From a bacterium (GTDB taxonomy: Bacteria > Planctomycetota > J058 > JAJDCP01), in assembly GCA_030428695.1 (NCBI GenBank), contig JAUIEM010000095.1, positions 1-26,505 of the forward strand: a DNA stretch of 26,505 nt. The letters run 5' to 3'. Position numbers and translations under genes: made by a program. The notes below the pieces were generated by a model, which was not told where the DNA came from, did no database searches, and was given only the letters and a program-made list of their open reading frames with translations. Position 1 is the first letter of the stretch. Every line of letters begins with the position of its first letter. Below are positions 1-11,115 of the stretch, in pieces.

Positions 1-2
1 GG

Positions 3-85
3 TCCTGAAGTCGTGCACCTTGGCGGGGGGACGTCTTTCCCTGGTTGCTGTTCGTCGCTGGCCGCCAAGCTGCCCGACTTCAGGA
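3..85. repeat. Inverted repeat, 24-bp arms, 35-bp loop
   Basis: The arms lie at 3-26 and 62-85 and pair at 22 of 24 positions. The outer 11 bases (TCCTGAAGTCG with CGACTTCAGGA) and the inner 8 (CTTGGCGG with CCGCCAAG) are perfect. Between them is a 5-base segment in which only the central GCA pairs. The loop is 27-61. A transcript would fold into a long hairpin. No T-run follows the right arm, so it does not look like a simple intrinsic terminator. It could be an element end, a structured RNA or a recombination site. Confidence 0.6.
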
Positions 86-163
86 GGGCAGCAGGGCCCT
101 CCACCGCGGTTCTTGTGCTTCTGAGCCTCTACCTCGGAAGGGCATCCGCACCGGCCGGGCTCC

Positions 164-253
164 GTTGCCGCGCGCCTCAAGCCGCTGAGCCCTGTTGCCG
201 CGCGCTTCCAGCCGTCGCACCCTGTCGCCGCGCGCCTCCAGCCGCCGCACCCT
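164..253. repeat. Three tandem 30-bp repeats
   Basis: Three adjacent 30-bp units at 164-193, 194-223 and 224-253 share the pattern GTYGCCGCGCGC followed by YCMAGCCG and a CCT end. Units 2 and 3 differ at only a few positions and unit 1 is more diverged. The 30-bp length is a multiple of three, so any frame through it reads a 10-residue repeat; on the minus strand this is RLEARG-containing. I do not think it is translated, because the flanks look non-coding. Confidence 0.65.
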
Positions 254-779
254 GCTTCCCTTCGCTCTTTCCCTCCGTGGCTCTGCTCCTGGCGGTTCCT
301 CCAAGCCGAATACTGGGGGTTCCAGGACTGCGTGCGCAGCAGCGATGGCCGGGCGCCTCTGGCCGAAGCGGTCATGGCCGCTCCGGCCCCGCGCTTGCTC
401 TTGTGCTCGCTCGACGTCGTGGTCTTCGTCGGTGTCGTGCTCTCGATTGTCGCAACCGCGGGTCCAGAGCTGCGTCCCTTCCGCGAACCCGGCGGATCTG
501 GCTGACGAAAGCCGTTCGGTTGCAAGCGGTAAGCTTCCAAAGTTCCACGCAACGCCCTTTCGCTGCTAAGCCCTCCGCTCTGGCCAGCCGCTTGCTCTGC
601 TCACGGTGCCGCAAGACGTTGTGCCGCCCGCCCCGTCCCGAGCGTGTGCAACCGGCTGGCCAGAGCTCCGGGTCACCTCCGGCGGTCTTCACCCGCTCGA
701 ACCGCTGCCTGCACCCGGCGAGCGCCGGTTCCGCTCCGCGCCTCCGGCGACAGCGAAAGGGTCCATTCCGTGCAGGTAC

Positions 780-882
780 TTCCGCGCTTGGGTGTCAGTC
801 GACGGCCGACTCGCGCGGGGACGCCGAGCAGGGGGCGTCCTTCCGCGCTGGGCTGTCGGCCGACGCCGAGACCCGCGCGGGG
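780..882. repeat. Imperfect direct repeat, copies 61 bp apart
   Basis: Copies of about 41 bp start at 780 and 841. Both begin TTCCGCGCT, pass through a TGTC...CGAC core containing GGCCGAC-like palindromic sequence, and end in CGCGCGGGG. They differ by several substitutions and a one-base length change. No gene in this stretch explains them. Confidence 0.45.
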
Positions 883-982
883 CGGCCTCCGCAAAGCGGG
901 CCATTGCTGCCGGACGATTACAGCGCTTCGCATCGCCTGAAGATGTGGCCATGTGTAGGCGTCTGTCGCCAGATTTGTGAGG

Positions 983-1009
983 TTGCTGGGCTGTCGCGTC
1001 GACTAGAAT
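983..1009 (+). promoter_or_regulatory. Possible sigma-70-type promoter for the PKD protein gene
   Basis: TTGCTG at 983-988 and TAGAAT at 1004-1009 are separated by 15 bases, slightly short of the optimum. They would place transcription start about 35-40 bases before the ATG at 1053. This rests on pattern matching only. Confidence 0.3.
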
Positions 1010-1052
1010 CGCGGGACGCCGCGTCGTAGATTGCGACGGGTGGAGCTGTGCT

Positions 1053-2039
1053 ATGAAGACCCTCATGACGGCCGTTGGTGTCCTCTGTATGAGCCCGCTC
1101 GTCTTCGCCCAGGTCGGCGCGGACTTCTCCGGAACCCCGACGAGCGGCTGCGGACCGCTCGTCGTCCAGTTCAACGACCTGTCGACTGGCCTGGTGAGCT
1201 CCTGGCTCTGGGACTTCGGGAACGGCGACACCTCGACTCTGCAGAACCCGTCGACGGTCTTCGCACCGGGCACCTACACCGTCACGCTGACCGTATCCGA
1301 CGGGAGCAACATGGATACGGAGACGAGGTCGGACTACATCACCGTCTTCGTCGGGCCGACGGCTTCGTTCAGCGCGACCCCGGTGGGCTTCACCGTCAAC
1401 TTCACCAACACCTCGACCCCGGGCGACGCGATGCTCTCCTCCCGGAACTGGGACTTCGGGGATGGCAACACCTCGACCGCGACGAACCCGACGCACACCT
1501 ACGCTGCCAGCGGCACCTACGCGGTCTCTCTGCTCGTCTTCGACACGAACGGGTGCGGAGACACGCTCGTGATGAACGTGATGATCGCCGACCCGGCGCC
1601 GGACATCACCGTCAGCGTCGGCAGCAACGGCGATCTCCTCGTCGAGTCGCAGGCGAGCACGGCCGAGGTGTTGACGATCCAGGCAGACGTCGGGTCCGGC
1701 TTCTTCGTCATCAGGGACGCCTCGCTGCGGCTCGGCACCTCGATCGCCGGCGCGACGGGCGACGGGACGGGGACGCTCACCATCCCGTTCGTCAGCGTGA
1801 GCGGGTCGGTGATCAGGATCGACACGGGCGATGGTGACGATCGGGTAGCACTGGACTTCTCGCTCGGCAGCTTCCCGACGGCGATCACCTCGATCGAGCT
1901 CGACGGCGGCGCGGGCACGGACTGGCTGGAGCTGAGCGGCGCCAGCGCGGCGCGCATCCTCTACACGGGAACCGCACCGGGCTCCGGGAGCATCGCCCTG
2001 CCCGGCGAGCCGAACATCGTGTTCAGCGCGCTCGAGTAG
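1053..2039 (+). CDS. Secreted protein with two PKD domains
   Basis: This 328-residue protein begins with a typical Sec signal peptide (residues 1-19: charged start, hydrophobic core, cleavage near VFA-Q). Two PKD domains follow, at about residues 22-98 and 102-178, each with the diagnostic W-D-F-G-(N/D)-G core followed by ...T.NP and a G-T-Y-x-V strand. PKD domains are Ig-like beta-sandwiches used in extracellular binding and spacing. The last 150 residues are a beta-rich, Asp/Gly-rich region (DTGDGDDR, LDGGAGTD) like those of planctomycete-type surface proteins; no catalytic motif or sorting signal is visible. The start is set by GGAG at 1042-1045, seven bases before the ATG. It stands alone and converges with the molybdoenzyme operon; I see no clear terminator in 2040-2195. 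The exact role is unknown. Confidence 0.88.
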   Translation: MKTLMTAVGVLCMSPLVFAQVGADFSGTPTSGCGPLVVQFNDLSTGLVSSWLWDFGNGDTSTLQNPSTVFAPGTYTVTLTVSDGSNMDTETRSDYITVFVGPTASFSATPVGFTVNFTNTSTPGDAMLSSRNWDFGDGNTSTATNPTHTYAASGTYAVSLLVFDTNGCGDTLVMNVMIADPAPDITVSVGSNGDLLVESQASTAEVLTIQADVGSGFFVIRDASLRLGTSIAGATGDGTGTLTIPFVSVSGSVIRIDTGDGDDRVALDFSLGSFPTAITSIELDGGAGTDWLELSGASAARILYTGTAPGSGSIALPGEPNIVFSALE

Positions 2040-2195
2040 GCCGGGACGCGCGCCGGCGGCGGGCTCCTCGTCCGCTTCCTCCGGCTTCAACCTCTAGCGC
2101 AGCTTCGGCCTGAAAGACAGCTTCGCGTGATCGACTCCTCCTCGCGTGGACGAGGTCAGGCCGACCCGGGTCAGTTCCAGCACCCCCGCCGCCCC

Positions 2196-5158
<2,963 letters not shown>

Positions 5159-5162
<4 letters not shown>

Positions 5163-6838
5163 GAGTTGGGCACCTCCTGCGGGGCCATCACGAAGGCGTA
5201 TTCGTAGCAGAACAGGCCGGCGCAGCTCGCGATCGCGGCCGCGCAGCTGCCGGCGGTGCCGAAGAACAGGAAGACCAGGGGGAGGATGTGGCCGATGCCG
5301 AGCGCCCCGACCCAGAACAGCGGCGCGTAGCGGCCGGCCTTGAGCAGGTGGGCGGCGCGGGCGGCGACCTCGCTGGCGTGGGGCATGGCGAGCTCGCCGA
5401 GCAGCAGCATCAAGAGGTGCGCGACCAGCGCGCCCCCGAAGGTCCAGCGCGCGAAGCTCTCGATCCCGGCGCCGAGCCCGCCGCCCCAGGCGCCGACCAG
5501 CAGCACCCCGGCGCCGAGGATCACGGCCTGGACCGCGAAGGCGATCGGCAACAGCGGGCTCTGCCACAGGTCGCGGCCTTCGGCCTGGCCGAACAGGAAG
5601 GCGGTGTAGACCGCGGTGCCGAGGCCGAGCAGCAGGAGCGCGACCAGCAGGCCCGGGCGGGCGGCGGCGTGCAGCTCCGCGCCCCACCATTCCAGCACCA
5701 CGCCGCCCTCGAGCACACACCAGGCGGTCAACAACAACGAGAAGCCGATCAGGATGAAGGCGCCGCGGGTCAGCCAGCTCCTCCACTGCGGCCGCAGCAC
5801 CACGCGCAGGAAACGCTCGGGCCGCTCGAGGTCGTAGACGAGCAGCGCGGTGGTCACCCCGGTGCCGATCAGGCCGACCAGGCCGAGGGCGAAGCCGAGT
5901 CCGGCGCTGAGCTCGAACAGCCCGAGCAGGGCGCCGAGGGCCATCAGCATCACCGCGCCCGCGGCGATGCCCTTGGTGATCAGGTACGTCGGCACCGGCC
6001 AGTGCCAGGGCACCTTGTGCTGAGCGTTGTAGGCGACCTGCACCATCTGCTCGGCCATCCGCCCGCGGCCGATCGCGATCGGCCCGGCGCTCGGCTGGCC
6101 CTGGGCCTGCGGGGCGCGCAGCGGGGCGCCGGAGTCGGCCCGGCCGGCGCTCGGCGCGATCGTCCCCCTGGCGCCGGGCTCGCCGCGGTGGCGGCTGCCG
6201 TAGGGGCCCTCGTGGGACTCGCCGTGGACCGCGACGGAGTCGGCGGCGAGGAAGCTCGCGGGCGCGCGCTCGGTCGCCGTCGGGGTCAGGCTGACGGCGT
6301 TCCCCTCGATGTAGAACAGCTTCGGGGCGGTGCCCTGCTCGGGCTTCGGCACGGTCACGCGCTCTTTGGACAGCACCCGGCGGATCTCGGAGTCGGGGTC
6401 GTCGAGGTCGCCGGCGATGATCGCGTGCTCCGGGCAGACGACGACGCAGGCCGGCTCGAGGCCGCGCTCGACGCGGTGGGCGCAGAAGTGGCACTTGGCG
6501 ATGGTCGAGGTCTCGGGGTCGACGTGGATCGCGTCGTAGGGGCAGGCCTGCATGCAGGCTTTGCAGCCGATGCAGACCTCCTGGTCGAACTCGACGATGC
6601 CGTCGTCCCGCTGGTACATCGCCGTCACCGGGCAGATGCGCACGCAGGGCGGGTTCGCGCAGTGGTTGCAGCGGGTGACCTGGAAGTGGCGCGTCACGTC
6701 GGGGTAGCTGCCCTGCTCGACTGTCTTCACCCAGGTGCGGTGGACGCCGAGGGGCACGTCGTTCTCGCTCTTGCAGGCCGTCGAGCAGGCGTGGCAGCCG
6801 ATGCACGCCTTGTTGTCGATGACGAAGCCGTAGTTCAT
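5159..6838 (-). CDS. Fused four-cluster ferredoxin and NrfD-type membrane subunit
   Basis: This 559-residue protein joins two subunits that are usually separate. Residues 1-190 are a CISM electron-transfer subunit with 16 cysteines in four groups (12/15/18/22, 57/60/65/69, 89/92/95/99, 116/119/131/135), enough for four [4Fe-4S] clusters. Residues 190-265 are a Gly/Ala/Pro-rich linker. Residues 265-559 are an NrfD/PsrC-type quinone-interacting membrane domain with about eight helices, starting near WHWPVPTYLITKG. It would carry electrons between the molybdenum subunit (next gene, GTGA overlap) and the quinone pool. With no Tat or Sec signal before the clusters, they lie in the cytoplasm. The ATG at 6838 has GGAG five bases upstream. 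The 87-bp gap to the Uma2 gene probably holds the operon promoter, but I could not find a convincing one. Confidence 0.92.
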
Positions 6839-6925
6839 CGGCGCTCCGGAGAGGATGGGGGAATGCGACGAGCTTAACCCGCCGAAGCCGGGGGGTAAAG
6901 CCGGCGGCCGGAATCCGGGGGCCGG

Positions 6926-7546
6926 TCAGCCCTCCCGCGTCTCCCGGAGCGCCTGGCGGAAGTCGCGGACCGCGCGGGTCAGCGGCATGCGCTCGGCGAA
7001 GCGCAGCAGCAGCCCGAGGTCGAGGCCGGGCAGCAGGGTGCTGGCGGGAACGGCCTGATAGGACCCGTCGCGGAGGAGGTGGACGGAGAGCTGCCCTGCC
7101 CGGAAGATCCACACCTCGGGGACGCCGAGCTGCCGGTAGATCTCCAGTTTGTTCAGGCTCTTCGAGCTCAAGTCGACCTCGATCGCGAGGTCGGGCCGGA
7201 CAGGGTCGGAGTCCTCGCCGAGCACGAAGCACTCGTCGGGCTCGGCGCCGCGCTCGGCATCCTTGTTCTCCAGTGTCCAGGAACCGTAGGGCGTGATGTC
7301 GACGCCGGTCTCCAGGCAGTAGGCTTCGACGAGACGTCCGATCATCGACTTGAGCAGCTCGTGGCGTCGGGACGGGCTCGTCAGCTGCAGCACCCCCTCG
7401 AGGTAGGCGATCCGCGGCACCGCGGACTCGCCGCGGAGCTCGAGCAGGCGCTGGTAGTCCGCCCAGGTCGCCCCGGTCAGCGCGACGACCTGATCCTGGT
7501 CTCGCAAGGTGGGTGGGCTGGAGGGAGAGAGCAGATCAGTGGTCAT
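6926..7546 (-). CDS. Uma2-family putative endonuclease (DUF820)
   Basis: The 206-residue product matches the Uma2 family, a PD-(D/E)xK-fold group abundant in cyanobacteria and other bacteria with large genomes. Visible features are the early YLEGVLQLTSPSRRHE segment and the core P-D-L-A-I-E-V-D followed by K-L-E-I-Y-R-Q-L-G-V-P-E-V-W, which carries the acidic residues and Lys of the nuclease fold. The reading frame is open 30 codons further upstream, but ATG 7546 has AGGAGG (7554-7559) in front, so I start there. Family members are often tied to mobile DNA or occur in many dispersed copies; their biological role is poorly known. REP-like repeats lie directly upstream. It is not obviously connected with the molybdoenzyme genes downstream. 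Confidence 0.9.
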   Translation of the reverse strand: MTTDLLSPSSPPTLRDQDQVVALTGATWADYQRLLELRGESAVPRIAYLEGVLQLTSPSRRHELLKSMIGRLVEAYCLETGVDITPYGSWTLENKDAERGAEPDECFVLGEDSDPVRPDLAIEVDLSSKSLNKLEIYRQLGVPEVWIFRAGQLSVHLLRDGSYQAVPASTLLPGLDLGLLLRFAERMPLTRAVRDFRQALRETREG

Positions 7547-7631
7547 CGTCGTCCTCCTCGGACATCGTACACCACGGGACGCGCCGTTGCTATTCCTGCA
7601 AACACCGCTGCCCCTTCCCCCCGATAGAGCG

Positions 7632-7795
7632 CACACACGGAGGTAGGGGAGGGTTCACGAGGCTGTCTCACGGAACCCGATGACGGCTTTCCCATGCGTA
7701 CGACGGGCGGGGGTAAACCCCGCCCCTACAGGGTTTTCGAGCAGTCGTGGGACCAACATGTAGGGGAGGGGTTCACCCCCTCCCGTCGATGGCCG
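7632..7795. repeat. REP-like palindromic repeat cluster A
   Basis: Two perfect 8-bp stem-loops lie here: GGGCGGGG/CCCCGCCC (7705-7712 and 7718-7725, loop GTAAA) and GGGAGGGG/CCCCTCCC (7764-7771 and 7777-7784). A related broken copy is at 7632-7662 (CACACAC then GGAGGTAGGGGAGGG). The 32 bases at 7764-7795 match 17174-17205 with one mismatch, so this is a dispersed repeat rather than a local hairpin. It fills most of the 262-bp gap between the Uma2 gene and the sugar operon. Confidence 0.7.
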
Positions 7796-7808
7796 CAAAC
7801 CCCCCGAC

Positions 7809-8906
7809 CTACAGCGCCCGCAGCGCCGGCGCGATCCCGAGCTCCGCGAGGCGCGCGGCGATCTCCCCGCGGTAGACCGGGTTCATCGCGATCACGGTCC
7901 GCGGGGCGAGCTGTGGAAGCTCCTCCGGAGCGCGGATCGGCAGGCCGCTGCCGGGCAGGAAGGCGCCCTGCTTACGCGGGTCGATGTCGACGACCGCCGC
8001 GACCCGCTCCGCGCCGACCGCGCTGACGAAGGCGACCGCCTTCGAGCCGCCGCCCCACAGCACGTGCGGCCCCGGTTCCGCCAGCGCCGCCCGCCAGCGC
8101 TCCCGGGCCTCGGCGCAGCGCGCCCCGAGCTCGGCGGGGGCCGGGACGGGCACCGTGGCCGCCGGACCGCGCCGGGCGCGCAGCATCAGGTACTGGTCGC
8201 CGAAGCCCGTCCAGCACGCCTCGACCGCGAAGCCCTCGGCGGCGAGCAGGTTGGTCAGCGCCGCGGCGGTCAGGTAGTTGCAGTGCTCGTAGTAGATGTC
8301 CTGGAAGGCCCCGTCGGCGAGGATCCGCCCGGCCTCCGGCACCATCAGGAAGAGCCGGCCACCCGCCCCGAGGGCGCTGCCGAGCGCGGACACGAAGGCG
8401 CGCGGCGCGGCGATGTGCTCGAGGGTCATCTTGCAGCAGACCGCGTCGAAGTCCGGGGCGACGGCGCCTGCCCGGAAGGCCTCGGCGACCAGCGTCAGGC
8501 CGTCCTCCCCGGCCCGGCGCAGCATCGGATCGTAGCCGACCCCGGCGGCGACCCCGGCGGCGCGCAGGAGCCGCAGGAACTCGCCCTCGCCGCAGCCGAC
8601 CTCGAGCACCTGGCGGCCGGCGAGCCCGCCTTCCGCCACCAACCGCTCGGCGAGGGCGCGGTGGAAGCGGTTGAAGGTCGGCGAGCAGGCCTGGCTGGGG
8701 TTGTAGTCCTGGCCGTAGTCGAGGAGCTCCGGGCGGAAGGCGTGGTTCTCGATCAGGCCGCAGGCGGCGCACCCGCCGAGGACGATGTCCCCGCGGGGCA
8801 GCGCGCGCGCTTCCTCGGGGCTGCGGCACAGGCGCACGCTGTGCACGGGCACATCCTCCTGGCGGAAGATCTCCGTCGTCGGGGCGCCGCAGGCGCTGCA
8901 GGGCAT
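7809..8906 (-). CDS. TylC3-type sugar C-methyltransferase, second copy
   Basis: A 365-residue SAM-dependent methyltransferase with three parts: an N-terminal zinc-binding segment (CSAC at 3-6 and a second pair C-A-A-C near residue 50), a Rossmann domain with motif I V-L-E-V-G-C-G-E-G-E-F, and a C-terminal domain with W-G-G-G-S-K-A and V-D-I-D-P-R-K-Q-G. This is the layout of TylC3, NovU and TcaB9, which methylate carbon 3 or 5 of nucleotide 4-ketosugars. The family's active-site E-H is present (D-I-Y-Y-E-H, near residue 200). The ATG shares one base with the upstream stop (TGATG), so translation is coupled to the neighbouring methyltransferase. It is the last gene of the four-gene operon. The acceptor is inferred to be a nucleotide sugar or its derivative; the exact product is unknown. 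Confidence 0.88.
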   Translation of the reverse strand: MPCSACGAPTTEIFRQEDVPVHSVRLCRSPEEARALPRGDIVLGGCAACGLIENHAFRPELLDYGQDYNPSQACSPTFNRFHRALAERLVAEGGLAGRQVLEVGCGEGEFLRLLRAAGVAAGVGYDPMLRRAGEDGLTLVAEAFRAGAVAPDFDAVCCKMTLEHIAAPRAFVSALGSALGAGGRLFLMVPEAGRILADGAFQDIYYEHCNYLTAAALTNLLAAEGFAVEACWTGFGDQYLMLRARRGPAATVPVPAPAELGARCAEARERWRAALAEPGPHVLWGGGSKAVAFVSAVGAERVAAVVDIDPRKQGAFLPGSGLPIRAPEELPQLAPRTVIAMNPVYRGEIAARLAELGIAPALRAL

Positions 8907-10108
8907 CACACGAGCTCCGGGCGCGGCACGGGGATGATGAACTTCCCGCCGCGCCGCCGGTACTCCGCCTCCTGGGCGAGGATCTCGGCGGCGAAGTTCC
9001 ACGGCAAGAGCAGCACCGCGTCGGGATGGTCGGCGCGCAGGCGCTCGACCGGCAGGATGGGGAGGTGGTTCCCGCTCATGAACAGCCCCTGTTTGGCGGG
9101 GTTGATGTCGACGATGTAGTCGAGCTGCGCGCGGCCGATGCCGCAGGCGGCCATCAGCGTGTTGCCCTTCGCCGCCGCCCCGTAGCCGACCAGCCGCGCC
9201 CCCCGCGCCTTGTATTCCGTCAGCAGCTCCGGCAGCGAGCGGCGCACGTGGGCGACACCGGCGAGGAAGTCCGCGAAGCCGGCCGGCGTCTTCAGCCCCC
9301 GGCGCTCCTCCTCGGCCCGCAGCGCGGCCCCGGCGAGCGGCGGCCCGGCGCCGGGGCGCAGGGTCAGGCGCAGGGAGCCGCCGTGCAGGGCGAGCCGCTC
9401 GAGGCCGACCAGGCGCAGATCGTGACGGGCGAAGAGGGGGAGCAGGCTGGTCAGGGAGAAGTAGCACAGGTGCTGGTGGTAGATCGTGTCGAAGGCGCAG
9501 CCGTCGAGCAGCGGCACCAGGTGCGGCAGCTCGAGCACCGCCCGGCCCGATGGGGCGAGCAGCGCGCGGATGCCGGCGACGAAGCCGTTGAGGTCGGGGA
9601 CGTGGGCGAGGACGTTGTTCGCGAGCACCAGCTCCGCCCGCTCCTCGGCGGCGAGCGCGGCGCCGAGGGCGCGGCCGAAGAAGTCCACGCGGGTCGGGAT
9701 GCCCCGGGCAAGGGCGCGCTCGGCCGCTCCCCGGCAGGGATCGACGCCGAGCACCCGGCGCCCGGCCGCCTGGAAGTGCTGCAGGAAGCAGCCGTCGTTG
9801 CTCGCGAGCTCGACGACCAGCCCGTTCTCCGGCAGCTCCGGAAGAAGCGCCGCGCAGGCCCGGCGGGCGTGCTCGACCAGGGCGGGGTTGGCGGAGGAGT
9901 AGTAGCGGTAGTGCTCGTCGAACAGGAGCTCCGGCGCGACGCTCTCCTCCAGCTGCACCAGCCCGCAGGCCTCGCACAGCGCGACGTCGAGGGGCGCCGT
10001 CAGCTCGGGGGCGGAGAGCTCGTCCGCGCGCAGCAGGCGGTCGGCGAGGGCGGTGCGGCCGAGGCTGAACAGCGGCGTGAGCGCCTGTCCGCAGGAGCGG
10101 CAGCTCAC
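8906..10108 (-). CDS. TylC3-type sugar C-methyltransferase, first copy
   Basis: The 400-residue product has the same three-part layout as the next gene: zinc-binding CRSC and CEAC pairs near the N-terminus (PF08421-like), a SAM-binding domain ([11 protein letters not shown]), and a C-terminal domain with G-Y-G-A-A-A-K-G-N and V-D-I-N-P-A-K-Q-G (PF08484-like). Length is normal for the family. Where TcaB9 has the proposed catalytic Glu-His, this protein reads Y-H-Q-H, with Gln in the Glu position. The start is GTG at 10108, four bases overlapping the epimerase stop (GTGA); the zinc motif follows at residue 3, which supports this short N-terminus. The two methyltransferases are clear paralogues but well diverged, so they probably act on different positions or substrates rather than being a recent duplication. 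Confidence 0.88.
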   Translation of the reverse strand: MSCRSCGQALTPLFSLGRTALADRLLRADELSAPELTAPLDVALCEACGLVQLEESVAPELLFDEHYRYYSSANPALVEHARRACAALLPELPENGLVVELASNDGCFLQHFQAAGRRVLGVDPCRGAAERALARGIPTRVDFFGRALGAALAAEERAELVLANNVLAHVPDLNGFVAGIRALLAPSGRAVLELPHLVPLLDGCAFDTIYHQHLCYFSLTSLLPLFARHDLRLVGLERLALHGGSLRLTLRPGAGPPLAGAALRAEEERRGLKTPAGFADFLAGVAHVRRSLPELLTEYKARGARLVGYGAAAKGNTLMAACGIGRAQLDYIVDINPAKQGLFMSGNHLPILPVERLRADHPDAVLLLPWNFAAEILAQEAEYRRRGGKFIIPVPRPELV

Positions 10109-11115
10109 GCCCAGCGCCCCTCCGCGTCGAGCCGGCCGGCCTCGCGCAGGGCGCGCAGGTGGCCGATGCGGCTGTAGCGCGCGCCCTCGAAGGCCTCCGG
10201 TCCGATCCCGAGGGCGCGGTAGCGCTCCGCCAGCTCGACCGCGCCCTGGGCGGCGCTCCAGGCCGGGCGGAAGTCGACGGCCGCGGCGAAGGCGCTGCCG
10301 TCGACGCGGTAGCTGCGGGCGTCGCGGCCGCCGTCCGGGGCGAAGCGCAGCGGCGCAGTTGGGACCGCGGCGGCGACGAGCCGGGCGATGTCGACGACCC
10401 GGAAGTTCTCGGCGCGGCTGCCGACGTTGAAGATGTGGCCGCGCACCGCCTCGGCGGGCGCTTCGGCGGCGTGCTGGAAGGCGCGCCCGGCGTCCGCCAC
10501 GTGCAGCAGCGGTCGCCAGGCATGGCCATCGCTCTTCAGCAGGATGTGCCCCTGGCTGATCGCGTAGGCGACGAGGTTGTTCAGCACGAGGTCGAAGCGC
10601 AGGTAGGGGGAGGGCCCGTACAGGGTCGCGAGGCGCAGGCACACCCAGTCGGGGCCGTCCGCTTCCCGCAGCGCCTCCTCGACGCGCAGCTTCGAGCGCG
10701 CGTAGACGGTCAGCGGCGCGGTCGGCGAGGACTCGTCGCACCAGGCCTCGCCGGCCCCGCCGTAGACCGCGCAGGTCGAGGCGAAGACGAAGCGCCGCAC
10801 GCCGGCCTCGGCGGCGAGCCGGTACAGGCGCAGGCTGGCGGCGGTGTTGATCGCCTCGGTCAGGGCCGGGTCGAGGTCGCCGAGGGGGTCATTCGACAGG
10901 CCGGCGAGGTGGATCACCGTGTCGCAGCCGGCGAGGTCCGCGCGGGTCGCGTCGCGGATGTCCGCCCACCGCCCGGGGCAGTCGACGGCCCTCTCGACCC
11001 GGCAGCTCGCGAAGTAGTCGCAGTCGAGGCCGCGCACCTCGTGCCCCCGCTCGAGGAGCCGTGGCAGGAGGACGCTGCCGATGTAGCCGTGATGGCCGGT
11101 CAGGAGGATGCGCAT
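10105..11115 (-). CDS. NAD(P)-dependent sugar epimerase/dehydratase (SDR family)
   Basis: The 336-residue product is an extended short-chain dehydrogenase acting on nucleotide sugars. The cofactor site G-H-H-G-Y-I-G is at residues 7-13, and the catalytic triad is visible as the Ser/Thr of FASTCAVYG plus Y-A-R-S-K near residue 140. The DADGR-like region contains WRPLLHVAD, usual in the GalE/RmlB/RfbG group. It lacks features that would separate epimerase from 4,6-dehydratase or 4-reductase. It overlaps the upstream nucleotidyltransferase by 16 bases and the downstream methyltransferase by 4, so all four proteins are probably made from one message. Likely role: converting the activated sugar to the keto form or final epimer needed by the methyltransferases. 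The exact reaction is not determined. Confidence 0.9.
   Translation of the reverse strand: MRILLTGHHGYIGSVLLPRLLERGHEVRGLDCDYFASCRVERAVDCPGRWADIRDATRADLAGCDTVIHLAGLSNDPLGDLDPALTEAINTAASLRLYRLAAEAGVRRFVFASTCAVYGGAGEAWCDESSPTAPLTVYARSKLRVEEALREADGPDWVCLRLATLYGPSPYLRFDLVLNNLVAYAISQGHILLKSDGHAWRPLLHVADAGRAFQHAAEAPAEAVRGHIFNVGSRAENFRVVDIARLVAAAVPTAPLRFAPDGGRDARSYRVDGSAFAAAVDFRPAWSAAQGAVELAERYRALGIGPEAFEGARYSRIGHLRALREAGRLDAEGRWA

Larger units (their letters stand above)
1..1052. other. Gene-free, repeat-bearing region
   Basis: I see no gene that I can support here. Open frames run through it on both strands, the longest about 340 codons on the + strand, but their translations are Arg/Cys/Pro/Ala-rich and low in complexity, match no family I know, and have no clear ribosome-binding site. 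Third codon positions are not strongly G/C, unlike the real genes downstream. The region instead holds a long inverted repeat near its left edge, three 30-bp tandem units and a pair of imperfect copies 61 bp apart (each listed separately). It may be a decayed gene, a structured RNA region or the edge of an element that begins outside the window. Confidence 0.5.

Noticed and set aside
372..692. 106-codon open frame on the minus strand with a lysine-rich centre
   Set aside because: It looks somewhat more protein-like than its neighbours but turns into an Arg-rich tail, lacks a ribosome-binding site and matches no family.
690..712. TpsiC-like GGTTCGAGC on the minus strand suggesting a tRNA
   Set aside because: The flanking bases do not pair as a T stem and no acceptor, D or anticodon arms could be found.
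13..1029. 338-codon open frame on the + strand
   Set aside because: Low-complexity Arg/Cys/Pro-rich translation, no ribosome-binding site, no family, and a codon pattern unlike the adjacent real genes.
5163..7232. Upstream extension of the molybdopterin subunit frame
   Set aside because: The extension is Arg/Pro-rich and overlaps the ferredoxin/NrfD gene; GTG 5162 with the GTGA overlap is the sensible start.
7705..7784. G-run palindromes as a CRISPR array or simple terminators
   Set aside because: No regular spacing or spacers, and a long shared copy at 17174-17205 shows a dispersed repeat instead.
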